Source of the DNA: Oxytricha trifallax
Taxonomy: Eukaryota > Ciliophora > Spirotrichea > Sporadotrichida > Oxytrichidae
Reading direction: 5' to 3'
NCBI GenBank assembly: GCA_000711775.1
Contig: ARYC01019785.1
Span: 1-64,000 of the forward strand
DNA: 64,000 nt
In this document: positions 11,101 through 23,040 of the stretch, piece by piece
How positions within the stretch are numbered: position 1 is the stretch's first letter
Layout: each line of letters starts with the position of its first letter
Position numbers and translations under genes: made by a program
The notes under the pieces: generated by a model
Told to the model about the DNA's origin: nothing
The model's database searches: none
The model's input: only the letters and a program-made list of their open reading frames with translations

Positions 11101-13683
11101 TCGGCTCTATTAAACACGCAACAGATGAAGGAGTTAAACTAATGGGAAGAGTAGATCACATTGAGATTGATGAAAAAACGCAAGAAGTATATATCAAAGA
11201 TGATTTTGGAATTTACATTTTGTATGATTGCAGTTTTTAGGACATGAAGGATTTAGAAGAAGAAATTTGATTTTAAAATTCCTCATGTTTTATTCATTTT
11301 GTTAAAATCCTGAGAATAGGAAGCTACTTTATAGGTAAACATGAAATACTCCTAAATACTGAAAATGAAAAGCCCTATCCATTAATCGACCGCTTATCTT
11401 TAATGGAAGAACTCCTAGAAATGGAACAAGCCTACTAATTTAAAAAGGTAGAATTAATCTAGTGCTATATGGAATGCTACGAGCACATATCTGATCCTTT
11501 AGAGCAATAAAGACTCATGTAAATAATAATTGATTTAATGGCATTGCGTCCTAGACTAAACCTACAGTCAATTTACTTCAAAGACTCATATCAATCTGAA
11601 ATCAACTGTCTTAGCAAGCATATTGAGTTGTTAAGAATGATAATTGTGAATTAAGTTAATATTGAGAAAGAGGAGAATAGGAGGACACAAGCTTACTTAG
11701 ATCTAACATTTAAGATTGCTAATGAGTAAGTCAAGGGAAAGTGGACTTATGCAGATGCTGAAGACTTCTTCAACGAACTTAAAAAGAGAAAGGCGACTAT
11801 AACTATTAAAATTATTTGAAAAAAAATAATTAAAGACTGGACCTAATAAAATTTAAGAAAGATAAATAATACCTGTTTTCATAAGTTTTATTTAGTCTGT
11901 AAAATTATCATGATGAAAATACTAACTCGGTTTATTATGTTCATATTCAGCTAGAGATAAATTAAATTTATTGATTTCTTTGATAATACATTAGTTTGGT
12001 AATTTTTCTAATATTACTAAAACCATAAAGATTTCTTATTAAAACTTAATGAATTAAACTTTAAATTAGTTTGTGAAATTAAAAATATCAAATGATCATT
12101 TGTAATAGCAATTTTTAAAAAAATTAACCATGCTTCGATAAGCGACAGACTTCCTCGAGTTATTCTTAGTAGATTCGTAATATAAATTTAAATACCTTAA
12201 ATTTTATCTATTTAATTATAAAAATTACCTATAACTATGATGAATGGTGGTGGAGGAATTTCTTCAAACGATGTTTTAGACCCAGACCAAGATAAGCTAA
12301 AAAAGGATTTGGAAAATGCTAAGAAAAACCAAAAAAATAATCAGTCATCGCAGGAATACAATTAAACTAATTAGTCTCTTTCATTTCTTTCATTTCTTTA
12401 ATTACTATGTTATAAACTGCTTCTTAGAAGCAAGAGGAGGAAGAATCTCCAACTAAGAGATTTCTAAGAAAAATTACTGACAAACAATATGGCAGTAAAT
12501 TCTAAACTTAACCAGATAGTAACAAAGATAATAAATCTGACATAGAAACTAATAAAGCTACAGCTGGGCATTTAGACAATGATATTGAGGGAGGTTTTGC
12601 TGCTGTTCTTGGTTTACCACCTATTACAGTAGAAAGCCTCTATATGTAGTATAAGGAGAAAGATGAAGTCATTCTTGATATAATCATTATGTTTATTTTC
12701 ACATTTATAAGAAATATAAAAGTAAAACTTAGTGAATGAACGAGAACTCCAATTTCATTAGAGTTTATGAAGGTTACCCAGACTTCCACATTGAGTTAAC
12801 TGGTTTATAATCATAAAAGTTATGCTAACACAAGTTTAGTGACTGGAATGCCCCTATAAATGTACTAGATTTCTTTGAGTCTTTAACTTTTATCACAAAA
12901 TTTTATGCAACTATATAGTCAGTACTGACTGAGCTCACAGAAGTGCTAAAGCCACATGACTCTACCCTTTTATCTATGATTGAAACTAAAATTTTAGAAA
13001 GAGCATTTGTAGAATATTAGAAAACTAGGGCATTTTTCTAAGAAGACCTTAAAGAATATAAGGGTGCTGAGTACCTAGAAGATGAATTGATTGTTGGAAA
13101 TGCAGATAAAATGATATTTTATTCTAAGGATATGGTCTCTCATCTAACTAAAGCTTAGAAAGCCAATGTTAATCCCTTTTTGATATCAAAATTAGATATT
13201 GAAACTATAAACTTCTTTGAATTCCCCACTATTCCAAAGGATTTAAACCCATTTAAGAAAGGTCTTCCTTAATTATAAGAGGATATGGAATCCACTCTGA
13301 AAGTAGCTGAATCAGTTTAAAAAGCAGCATTTGGGAACTTTTAAAGATTCTTCCCCTAACTAAAAGAACTAATGAGAAAAATCAATATTCCTTCCATGCT
13401 CTAGATATAATGTAACACAATTGAAATGTTGAGATTGAGACAGGAATTGTTATTTGCGGCTAGTGAATCAGTCCTACTTCAAGAAATCTATGAGGGCTAA
13501 TGCAAGATGGTTAATAGGTAAAATTTTAAGGTGATGTACACTGATCAAATAAACTTCGAGAATTACTTAATTGATTAGACGAAGGTCAACTTTGTGGATG
13601 ATGGTCCTGCAAAGATCATAGACTTTGATTTGGCAATATCTGAATTCGACCAAATGCTTAAATCAATAAAAAACATTACATGA
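8199..13683 (+). CDS. large CCDC162-like coiled-coil protein, IES-interrupted
   Basis: Start ATG 8199; end TGA 13681-13683. After removal of predicted introns (8344-8385; 9182-9212; short ones near 10277 and 10681) and IESs, one long collinear protein results. Segments recall the uncharacterised CCDC162 family: LAHFYKRRHYTLQHKKYK and IRWAHHALTTEYMERIG near the N-terminus, ILLNTENEKPYPLIDRL and CYMECYEHISDPLEQQRLMQ mid-protein, and FIRVYEGYPDFHIELTG later. That resemblance is from memory and needs a search. Pointers whose removal keeps phase: GAAT (8798/9106), AGT (9480/9500), ATT (11265/11292, removing an in-frame TGA), CTATAACTAT (11797/12229) and GAGAA (12656/12742). An 11-bp repeat ATTACAATAAT (10002/10126) also looks like a pointer, but the join then needs one extra T in the T-run near 10141. 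Function unknown. Without IES removal it would look like four or five separate genes. Confidence 0.7.
8798..9109. other. IES, pointer GAAT, 308 bp
   Basis: GAAT at 8798-8801 and 9106-9109, same codon phase. Removal joins ..DFEN to AKIYPRPNTK and eliminates a TGA. The insert is AT-rich. A 4-bp pointer is weak on its own; support comes from continued family resemblance on both sides. Confidence 0.55.
9480..9502. other. mini-IES, pointer AGT, 20 bp
   Basis: AGT at 9480-9482 and 9500-9502 lie in the same codon phase. Removing 20 bp changes the frame from one open frame to the next (..CKEES | QDLMDELELIIENY). Confidence 0.6.
10002..10136. other. IES, pointer ATTACAATAAT, 124 bp
   Basis: An 11-bp exact repeat at 10002-10012 and 10126-10136 flanks an AT-rich insert. 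A GT-AG intron reading (10013-10100) leaves the wrong frame. The IES join is off by one base, which an undercalled T in the following TTTTT run would fix. Confidence 0.6.
11265..11294. other. mini-IES, pointer ATT, 27 bp, removes in-frame TGA
   Basis: ATT at 11265-11267 and 11292-11294. The frame is the same on both sides, but TGA 11268-11270 interrupts it. Excision of 27 bp joins LEEEI to HFVKILRIGSYFI without a stop. Confidence 0.6.
11797..12238. other. IES, pointer CTATAACTAT, 432 bp
   Basis: A 10-bp exact repeat at 11797-11806 and 12229-12238 in identical codon phase flanks a very AT-rich, gene-free stretch. Excision joins KKRKATIT to MMNGGGGISS. This is one of the most secure IESs here. 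Confidence 0.85.
12656..12746. other. IES, pointer GAGAA, 86 bp
   Basis: GAGAA at 12656-12660 and 12742-12746 in identical codon phase. Excision changes frame and gives YMQYKENSNFIRVYEGYPDF, removing TGA 12737-12739. Confidence 0.8.
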
Positions 13684-13817
13684 TTCAACCTGAGAATGAA
13701 TTATCAGGAATGCAAATAAAAGAGAGTGTTATTAAGGATATGACTGGTAATTCTATGTATATAAGGATTATTATTATATTTAATTTTAAGAAATACTTAC
13801 TTTACTTATATTGTAAA

Positions 13818-14621
13818 ATGAGAATCGAAGCCACAAGGTTTGGTGTAAGGACCAACAAAACCATCAGAAAGGCCGGAAATACTTCCGTTGCTCTATCTAA
13901 ACTTCAAGACGAGGTTGTAAAGAAGAGCAATGCCTCACACCCACAAATTGAGCTTGTCAATGGAAAGCTGCTAAAGTCAGCCAAAAACTTTGAAAAGATT
14001 GACAAGAACGAGAGAAAGCGTAAACTTCAATAGAACGAGGTTTACAGCAACCAACAAGACGAAGAGTATGACTCTGCAGAAGAGAGCCAAGAATTCTACG
14101 TTCAGATCGTTGAAAACACAAAGAAAAGCAAAAAGCAAAATGTTCAAGAGTCTGATTCAGACGAAGAGGAAACCAAAGATGTGTCTGGAGACGAACAAGA
14201 TCTCGAGGACATGCTTGAGGGAACCAATGATGACGAAAACGCTGAGATTCGTCAGGTTCTCGCTGAGCTTGCTAAGCTCCAAAAGCTCTACGCTTCACTT
14301 CCATATGATGAAATCCCAGAGGATGACCAACACAGAATCAAGCAACTCCAAAGACAGCTTAATAATTTCAAGCCAATCTTCGAGAACTTTGAGGGAAACA
14401 TCAACAAGTCATACAGATCCTTCACCCTCGAAAAGCTTTCAGGTTTCATGAGCGCTCATCAGTTCCAAAGAAAGTACCTTCAAACCGGTGAAAAGGCAGG
14501 AAAGTACATTCTCAAGGCTGATAAATCAAGCAATGTTGAGAAGGAAGGAGCCAAGAAGGCTGAGAAACGCAAGAATCTCAAAAACCAAATAAAGACTGAT
14601 CTTTACCACTGTGGCTACTGA
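13818..14621 (+). CDS. uncharacterised charged protein, 267 aa
   Basis: ATG 13818 to TGA 14619-14621 is open without IES or intron; one TAG codes Gln. The N-terminus is basic (MRIEATRFGVRTNKTIRKAG). The middle is strongly acidic with S/D/E runs (ESDSDEEETKDVSGDEQD), followed by a helical Lys/Gln-rich part (RQVLAELAKLQKLYASLPY) and a basic tail ending YHCGY. Codon use is richer in C/G third positions (CTC, AAG, GCC) and CAA than its neighbours, as seen in strongly expressed ciliate genes. Layout is reminiscent of nucleolar acidic/basic proteins, but I recognise no family. An in-frame upstream ATG at 13680 overlaps the previous gene's stop and is not preferred. Confidence 0.75.
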
Positions 14622-15189
14622 GGAATGAAGCCAGAAAAAGGAAGTCATTCCAAAAAACCATCTAATTAGCATACTATGGGACTTATGAAAACTTAATTGA
14701 AGTGTTTACAGCTAGGAAAATATAAAGTTCACAGTATTGCAAGTGTAAATTTATAAAACCTCCATTAAAAGAATTTATTAGCATTGTAATTAGCTTTTCG
14801 TTAGATTAATTTAACATAAAAAATTATTACTCACAAATCACTTTTTATTCTTTCAAAAATATATTGCTCATAATGTTTATCAAGTTTGAAATTAAGTTTA
14901 AAGGAAATTAATTCTTTATATAAAAATGCCTTGGATATCTTTGAATGAGGTTTGAGAGTTTAAAAACAATTAAATATTGTCAAAATTAATTTTTGATGGA
15001 AAATAAACCAATTTTAAATTTATATAATTGCTAGTTATTTCTAATTTCTCTCATTAATAACTAATTATTTTATTGTTCTTATCCCTTATAATTTCTCTAA
15101 TTATAAATATGTGTTTAATTATTGAATATTTTCATTGCTTAGAAGCTACTGATGATTTTCTAACTGAGTTGCAATCTTCTTCTTAATTA
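14622..15189. other. AT-rich intergenic spacer (convergent gene ends)
   Basis: Lies between the 3' ends of the plus gene ending at 14621 and the minus gene ending at 15190. AT-rich with no coding signal; presumably removed or trimmed when nanochromosomes form. Confidence 0.6.
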
Positions 15190-17952
15190 TCACTCATAAA
15201 TTATTAATCTTCTGTGACTTGTGATTTATTTACGCTTGCTTAATCCTATATTCCATTATAATTTAAAATAAAAGCAAGAATTATTGAAGAAGTTTGTTTT
15301 GTTTTCTTGCTTATTTGGACTATTGTCATTTGTATGTATAAAGCCACTTAAATCTAAATTACTCTTTTTCTTCATCGATCCAGCGCTACTTAATGGACCC
15401 TACCCCATTATCCCTCCACTAAAACCGTACCTTTCTTAAGAAGACTTGATATGTGCAGATTCATTTAATCGTGCTTTCGACAATTCTGTACTCTGTCCAA
15501 CTGCTTTATCATTGCTAACTTTTGTTTGGTTCATGCCTTGACCTCTGAAAGAACTGTCAATGCCCTTTTTCTAACTAGCATTCATGAACTGGTTATTAAA
15601 AGAAGATGTTGTGTTGGTCATCTCAGCACCTTACTTGAATAAAGTTGGTGCCTTAGAGCCTGCTTTTGTTAAAAGCTCTGATAATTCTTAGTTAGGTTTA
15701 TAGCTTCCCACTTAAGAAGTTCTTACAGACTAGTATCCTTTACCTTATGTTATGGGAGCTTGTTGACCTTTAATACCGAATCTCTAGCTGTTCATTTTAC
15801 TTTAGTTTTGGGAGTTGTTCTAACTTATATTTACTTTGCTCTAAGACAAATCTGTCATTTTTGATTGGCTTTGAGAATCATTAATGCTTTTGCCTCTTTA
15901 ATGTGAAGTTCTAAGAACTGCTGGTCCTTTCGATATGGTGCTTATCTCATTATATAAGCCTATTGATCCAGCAATCATTGATTTATCCATTGATGGGCCC
16001 ATAAGAGATTCATTTTTAGCGACTGAGGAATGTCTTGTATGAGCAGTTGTTCCATACTTGCTAGCCTATATGTTACTCAACATCTTATTCATATTAGAAT
16101 TTGGTAGCAGTTTAGGAAGCTAAAATTGAGTATCTTGTTGCATATTACTTGAATCATCACCTTCATATTCAGAACCTCCGTGGAAACTCTGATGTGGCAT
16201 TGTAATCATTCTTGTTCTTAACTATTCATTTTCATGTTTAAGGTTGTTGCAAATCTCTACAAGTTCTTTGCATTTAGTTTTCCATACCTCAGCCATTGAA
16301 CCTTCATTCTTCTCTAGCATTCTTAATTCCATTCTTAGACCTTCTAGTCTTTCTAAAACATCTCTCTTCAAGTGTAGTTCTTTCTGATACTATCCTTTTG
16401 TCTCAACTATCTATGTATCTTTCCTTCTTTCCATAGCATCAAGTCTTTAATTGAAGTTCTTTTCAAGGTCTCTAAGCTTCATTATTTCCTTTTCTTTGCT
16501 TCCTAAAGTATCAATAAGCTTTTCTAGATTTATGTTTTCAAGAACTTCAAACTTTCGTACTTTTCCCTCTAACTCTTCTAATCTTTGAGATTTATTAGTT
16601 TTGTATTAATTCAACCTAATTCTATCACTTTCAGATCTTCTCAAATCATCCTTCAACTTCTCAATAACTTTTTCACTGGCAGCTAATGATTGCTAAGTAA
16701 AAATTAATTCTTATTTCAGAACCTTTTCTCTTTTCTCAGCCTCTGCTAACTACTCCCATAGACAGGCATTACTGGTTTGTTACTTTTTCATGGTAAAAAT
16801 TTCTTTCTCGTATTTCTCAATGGTTAGTACCTCCTTAGTTTTCCAGAAAATACGAAGCTTCCTCATTTTGTCCCACATTTAAGCAAGTTCTACTCGGGCT
16901 TCTCTCTCAGACATCATGTTTATTTCTTCTAGTAGTGTAAGATTTTCTTTCTATTAAACTATTCCATAGACTGGTTATGCTGATTCTTATTAGAATTTCA
17001 CTCTATTTTTCAATGGAGATTCTCTATTTGATGTAGAAGTTGATAAATTTTTGAACTCTTCAGCTTTCTTCTTTAAGATTTTCTCAATCTTATGTTGTTC
17101 CTGTGCCAAATCAGCTTTCACTTTAGATGTTACATCAGTTTTGAAGTCTTTAAACTTGTTGATTGATGTATCTAGGTCCCTCATATTCTTTCTTAGGGTG
17201 TCCGCAAACTCTGCTCTTATATTTGCTCTAAGCTCTCTCTCCATAGCAAAAATATTGTCCTTAAAAAGCCTTAACTGGCGGTTCACTAAGTCAAGTTCGT
17301 AAATAAGCTAATTTCCTTTTTCGTACATCTTTGAATTAATAAGCTTGTCTAAGTTATCTCTGGTATTATTGATTTATAAGATACAATAAATAAATAGATT
17401 CTTTCTTCAAGGTTATCAATCTTTCTATCCTTGATGTATAGTAAGTTAATATAGTGTTGTTCTTTCTTAGATAAATCTTCACTTCTGGCTCTCATCTCTC
17501 TTTCTGAATATTTGATTAAACCTCTGCATAAAATCTGAAGGCATTCGTTGAAGTCTTTAATGGTAAATACCAATTAAAATATAATGTAGTAATACCATAC
17601 CAGGGCCACTAGTTAAAGTTTCTACTTCTGTGCCTCTATTCCTGAGCTTAGTGACAAACCTTTATACTTCTGATACTTTAGTTACCATATCTAGATGACT
17701 ATGTGGATCGACTTATGGATAGCAGGTGCTTGCAAATTACTAGAATGGATGAATATGCATATCTATGCTTTTAGTACTTATCGAAAAACATGTTGACAAT
17801 GCTGCACTCTCTGATTCTACTGCCTAAATGGCTGCTTTAACTAATTAACGCTCTAACTCACTGCCTAGCACTATGATTTCCGCCTTACAGGATTACACCT
17901 AATCTACTAGCACTTAAATCTGCATGTTCAAAAGTTGCTAATTTAAAAGCAT
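15190..17952 (-). CDS. long coiled-coil protein, 885 aa after processing
   Basis: Minus strand, ATG at 17952-17950, TGA at 15192-15190. A GT..AG intron (17555-17600, 46 nt) and one IES (pointer GATAAC, 17353/17412, 59 bp) must go. The remaining length is then exactly 886 codons. Residues ~120-620 form an extended heptad-rich coiled coil (for example LKQELIFTQQSLAASEKVIE, LRRSESDRIRLNQYKTNKSQ). The C-terminal ~270 residues are low-complexity Ser/Gln/Asn-rich. No motor, kinase or other catalytic motif is visible. A structural role in the cortex, basal bodies or cilia is typical for such ciliate proteins but is only inference. The frame of the upstream same-strand gene overlaps its first ~80 bp. 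Confidence 0.75.
17353..17417. other. IES, pointer GATAAC (minus strand), 59 bp
   Basis: GTTATC on the plus strand at 17353-17358 and 17412-17417. On the coding strand GATAAC is two whole codons (Asp-Asn) at both ends. Excision joins RKID to NLDKLINSKMYEKG, restores the frame and keeps the coiled-coil pattern. Confidence 0.8.
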
Positions 17953-18099
17953 TGATTGCTCTGCTTTTTAATTTTTGTCTTTCGATTTACTAAAGGCTTA
18001 AAACTTAATTTTTAAATGGAAGTAAAATTAAAATTTTCGAACTTTCTTATTTAAGATAAAATAATTATAAATTTTGTTATTCTAGGTATAGCCTTAATA

Positions 18100-20814
18100 A
18101 TTTATTAGATCTTTCGTTTTTTTTAATTTTAATTTTATCTCCAGACTTTTATTATTGTTGTTATTATTGCTACAATGCCTACTTATTTGAATCTTAAGAC
18201 TAAAGAGAGGGCAGTTAATCCTTTTGATTCATAATTTTCCAGAATATATCATTCTTATACAATTGCAAGTACTATTAGTATATTTTTGGGTCAAGTGGCA
18301 GTGTAGAATTTGATAACCAGCAAATCAATGCATTTTTGAGTTGCTTAGCCTGAATTAATTCATTTAAGAATTTCTTTGATTTCTTTAATTACTACAAACT
18401 ATATGGCTCTTCTTATTCAATTGTTTCGTGATGGATGACTTCTAGGTAGTCTTTTAAAAAGCTCTTCACACTATGAATAGTTGAATTGATATAGCCTCTT
18501 TCTTGTTCGGATAGATTTAACAAAAATAATTTCTTGTTCAGTTTTATTATTTTTAAAGATTTACTATTTTTATTGAAAATTAAATAAGATGCTACAAATT
18601 TTAAAAGCTTAACTCTCAAATTATTTTCAAATAAAAAGATCTTTTTACTAATTAAAAAATAACATAAAAAGACACAAAAAAAATTACAAAATTTGATTCT
18701 TAATAAGATGTATTTTTGAGAATACTAAAATTAAAAGCAAATTTTTAATTGACATTTTTATTCATAAAAATAATTCTTATATTATATTCACGATAATTCA
18801 TACCCTAATTAAATTTGTCCGTTAAAACAAATATATTAATTTAGCTAAATTATCCAGAGCAATTCCATAACTTATTTATTAATAAAAATATGTGGGGTGT
18901 TAATTGATTAATCCTGTATCCAAAAATTAATAAACTTTTGGGTAGTCAGGTATCTAACCCACAAATTAAGTAGACTTAACTTTTTAATTCACATATATAC
19001 CTATAAATAGTGTTACTTAAGGAGGACTCATAGCATGTTCATTGATTAATGGCATTATGCAAGAGTTAAAATCTTGTTTTTCTTCGTTATTAGCGTAAAA
19101 TCTGAAAAGATTTGAGGATTCCAAGGAAAACTACTCTGATCTGGTCAGTGAAGCATTACTATGAAAAGAATTGTGTTGGTAAGAAATCTTAACGTGATCT
19201 TTCTTAATAAGTTTTTGATAGAACTCTGTTACTAATTTAACTTCCTTAGTAGAATTTTTAGAGTAAAAAGCTTCTAAGACCTTTTCAAAGGTGTGAACTA
19301 GCATAGAGTAATTGTACTCATGATAGCTAATCAAATATTCTAAGATTCTATGTCTAGGAAGAAGGTTTGGATGTGCTTACTGCTTTTCTATGCTTTTATT
19401 CATAGAAGCTAACTAGACTTTCTTAATTAATTGACTCATCTATGTAGAGAAATTTATAATGTCGTCAGCTAAATTAACCTTTGCTCTTTTCTCTGCAATA
19501 ATTTTGTTTAAGATTTTTTCTGAAAGTTTTTCCTAGTCAATTCCTTTCTTAACTAATTTTATGGATTATTCTGTCTCTGAATCAATATTCCAAAATGGAA
19601 TTCCATTGTATACAGACTACTCCATACTAATAGAATCCATCATATTTGAGCTTATCTTGGACATAAAGTACTTCAACTAGAATATCTTCTCAATTAAAGA
19701 GTAGTATGTATAGATTTAAGCATAGCTGGTTCTTTAATAGTTGTAGGAACCTTCAAAATCAACTATTGGAATACTCATTCTGTCTCGATCATTATCATCT
19801 CTGGGATACTCTGGAAGGATAGAATTTAATAATGGAAGTATTTTCTTTAAACTAGACTCAACATCATTCTCATCTGGGACAGAAGTGAAGTCAAAACTAG
19901 GATGATCATTATTCAGCTTTGAAAGTTCTTCATAGTTAATAGACTCGCATTTCATTAAGTTAACTGATGATGGGATCATAAAGTAGTTTTACATTTCGCA
20001 TTTATCTTACGAAAAAGCCGTATTGCCATAGATATTATCCTTTTAATTGTATTAACTGTTAAAGTCTTGCTTATTTTAAGGATTGTTTGATGAGAAAAAA
20101 TTCTCTATGAACTCTGTTTGCTCATATAATAAAAATATCTATAATAACGTCACAGGTTTAATAATACTTGAATATTTATGGCATCTCAACAGCATTAGAA
20201 CCATGAGCCAAACTCAAAATCTACTCATCAATACTGAAAATTTATGATTTCAATCGAAGTCTTTAGCATGTATTGAGAGCTTAAATTTTGATTGAATCAT
20301 GATAAGCCTCTTTTAATACCTCTTTACAATATGAATGCAAAAGCTTTAATTTATAAGTCCTCAATACTCTTAAACTGCATTCAACTTTACTGAAGGTTGA
20401 GGAAACAGAAGTTAAGAACACTGAGAATTTCTTGCTTACAGTATTTCTTAACTTAGCCTTCCTTGTCCCAATATTATAAAATACAGGTGCTGCTTCATTA
20501 ACCAAATTAGACTGAATTCTTTATTTCTCTCTTTGATAGTTATCGAAACTAAAACCATCCCCAGTTTTCTGTAAAAGCGTAGGTAGTTTAACAATCATAT
20601 TTGGCAGTGAGTAGCCCTTCTTTACTAATTCTAACTCACTCAAAGCTCTTACATGAGTGTCAATAAGTAGCTAATTCATTCGCACTGCTATTATTAAAAG
20701 TTACTTTTGCATCAATTAGTAATGCAAAATTGCTCTTAGTTCTTCTAGTCCACTGTTGCAAATGAGCATTTTGAATGCATCAGGATTTCTGAAATTTAAG
20801 TTTGATTTAAGCAT
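18100..20814 (-). CDS. uncharacterised protein gene with IESs, 3' end uncertain
   Basis: Minus strand from ATG 20814-20812. Three coding blocks follow in order. 20814-20185: MLKSNLNFRNPDAFKMLIC.., helical. 20124-19000: acidic patch FDFTSVPDENDVESSLKKIL, then helical. 18620-18100: NLSEQERGYINSTIHSVKS.., then a poly-Gln run and a basic tail. The first two are joined by a candidate IES (pointer TGAG). Between the second and third lies about 350 bp of AT-rich DNA (18640-18990) that is probably another IES. The last frame stays open until TGA 17870-17868, which would overlap the next gene, so the true end is probably nearer 18100 or follows another IES. No domain was recognised. The 5' end faces the plus gene at 20901 across only 86 bp. 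Confidence 0.6.
18640..18990. other. AT-rich insert, probable IES (pointer not identified)
   Basis: No coding signal on either strand, while coding blocks of the same minus-strand gene lie on both sides. I could not fix the pointer. Confidence 0.45.
20121..20188. other. IES candidate, pointer TGAG (minus strand), 64 bp
   Basis: CTCA on the plus strand at 20121-20124 and 20185-20188; on the coding strand TGAG has identical codon phase. Excision joins GSNAVE to QTEFIENFFSSNNP and bypasses a TGA. A 4-bp pointer gives moderate support. Confidence 0.55.
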
Positions 20815-20900
20815 CTTTAGAAATATTTTAAGTTGAAAAATGATCAATTTAGATTTAAAGTATTAAAGCTAAGAAAGCTGACGATTGCAATTAAGAATTA
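20815..20900. promoter_or_regulatory. 86-bp divergent intergenic region
   Basis: The ATGs of two oppositely oriented genes (20814 minus, 20901 plus) are 86 bp apart. Any promoter here must be shared or very compact, unless the two genes are separated onto different nanochromosomes. No specific element is recognised. Confidence 0.4.
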
Positions 20901-22253
20901 ATGAAACTGCTTGAACTTGACAATCCCTTGTAATTTAGAGCCAAAATGAAAGGCTATACTTTCAACCCTTTTCAAATGAAAGATCTCAGTTACAGAGTAT
21001 AAAAGTTGCCTGATGATGTATTGCAAAAAAGAATGAAAATTAAGATTAAGTAAAACAGCACAGCAGAAGAGCTCAAGAAAAAAGTTGAGGCTATGAAATA
21101 GGATAGACTTAAAAGATAATCAGATAGAGAAAACTCGTAATAGCAAGAGTTTAGAAATAAAGAGCAAAGAAAGAAAGATCTATTTGGGAAACTGTTCTCT
21201 GATGCTGAAACTAAATAAATACCATTTTTATAATTACTACAAGCCGAGTATCTAGGGTGTCAACTACTAAAAATAATGAACAGAAAACTGGAATTGGTGC
21301 TATCCTCCAAAATTCTTAAGCTGAAGCAATTCCTGAAGAAGAGTAGATAAAAAGAAAGCCATAACATCCCATTTTTATCACTCTCAATGATCTGGACAAA
21401 ATGAATGTAAAGTAGTTTAATAGAAATATTAGAGCAGATTTCTAGCCAGAAGATTTCTTATTTGATTCGGATGATGAGGAGAACAAGGATATGAAGAAGA
21501 AAAAAAAACCTAAAAATTAATAACATAATGATTTGGCATAGCAAATTAAGTAAAAAAAGTAAATACAATAAAATAGCTTAGAAAATTCAATAGATTTTAA
21601 TCCTCCTCCAAAAAGAGCAGAGTAAAAGAGAGGAGGTCACTATTATTAAAAAGAAGTTTATTTTATAACATGTTAATTGTAGATAGCTAATCAAAGTGAA
21701 ATGGTTGCAGGATTAAAGACACATAGAATGCTTGGTGGTAATGGTCCTATCAAAGCATAATAATTAGACTTAAACCCCAATCAAGTCAACCAATCATTGA
21801 AGCTAAAAAATGTTCCTCTAACTTCAAGAAATCATCATGGAAAAAGCCTTAACAACTCAATTGACTAAGGTAATGGCTATTAAAGTTAAGTTGACAATCC
21901 AAAATCTAAGAAGCTTCTTGCCTCGCTTAACCCCAAAAAGTTAGTCTAATAATCCTTGGATTTATCGTAAAAACCACTTCAAGGTTCATTGAAACCATCT
22001 AAATCTCTAGGTTAACTTTAAAAACTAACACATGCACAAGATTAGCATCACGCAGCAACAACTTGCTTTAGCTCTGATACCCAAAGCAAATAACTTCAAA
22101 AATAAGGACTCAATTCAACCTGAGAAAATGCTGGCTAGAGCCAACGAAATCGAGAAAACTACTCAAAAAAGAAATATCTAAAGTATGAAGGACATACTTA
22201 AAATGCATGATAAAACCATAAACAAGGGACTTAAAATAGTCAAGAAATAGTGA
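20901..22253 (+). CDS. uncharacterised Lys/Gln-rich protein, 437 aa after IES removal
   Basis: ATG 20901 and TGA 22251-22253. Removing two mini-IESs (26 bp, pointer ACT; 13 bp, pointer TAAC) leaves exactly 438 codons. The N-terminus is MKLLELDNPLQFRAKMKGYT, followed by a highly charged Lys/Glu/Gln helix. An acidic patch (FLFDSDDEENKDMKKKKKP) follows, then a long disordered Ser/Gln/Asn/Lys section. The C-terminal helix is QPEKMLARANEIEKTTQKRN..KGLKIVKKQ. No domain is recognised. The composition suggests a nuclear or cytoskeletal scaffold protein, which is inference only. Many Gln are TAA/TAG. It is divergent from the minus gene at 20814. Confidence 0.7.
21210..21238. other. mini-IES, pointer ACT, 26 bp
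   Basis: ACT at 21210-21212 and 21236-21238, both complete Thr codons in their frames. The 23-bp AT-only interior shifts the frame; excision gives SDAETTSRVSRVSTTKNNEQ. Confidence 0.75.
22013..22029. other. micro-IES candidate, pointer TAAC, 13 bp
   Basis: TAAC at 22013-22016 and 22026-22029 in the same phase. Excision of 13 bp switches from a frame that hits TGA at about 22120 to one that ends naturally at 22251. It could instead be a small tandem-duplication error. Confidence 0.5.
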
Positions 22254-23040
22254 ATTCTTAATATAAATTGATTAGATTAATCATTGAATTTTATTAATTT
22301 CTTTTAAAATATTTTGACAAATTGTACTATAAAATTTATTAGCTGATTATAATAAGAAATATAGATAGAATTAATGAAAATAATTAAGTAAGAGGTATTC
22401 ATTAATAGAATTCAAATAATATACTATTTCTCTACTAATCAGATTTAAATATTATTAATCTCAATCAACAATTATAAATAATTGTATTAACATTTTTACA
22501 GATTCAATTTATTTTTGAATAAGTTGAGATCTGAAGCATTTTTTCAAAAATACTAAAGATGAACCCATCTTTAATCAATAAAGACTAAATTTTTATTGAA
22601 AATAAAGAATCAATATAAAATACTCAATATGTGTTTGAAAACGCTTATAAGCAAAATGTAACATTGAACACTATTTCAATCATAATTATTTCTTTTATTT
22701 TATTGAATATATAATAATTAAATTAATCTTACATGTAAATATATGCATATAATAATATCAGAGACTTGGCTTATAAAAATGACAGTGAGATCCTGCAGAG
22801 ATCTGACAAATAATTTAATTTATAACAATTTAAAACTTAGAGGTAAGAAGCCATGTTAGAGTCAAAAATACTCAGTTCGATTAACACTCATAAACTGATA
22901 AAAAGTTAAGAATATAATTCTAAAATATTATTAAAGTAGCATACCTCAAATTATTATCAAATTATATATCGTACTATGATAATTTATAAAATATAGAAAT
23001 TAAAAATTAATATAAAGAATACTAAAACAACCTGTTAATT
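22254..23040. other. AT-rich spacer, no gene seen
   Basis: Long AT-rich sequence with TGA in all frames at frequent intervals. Nothing supported. Confidence 0.6.
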
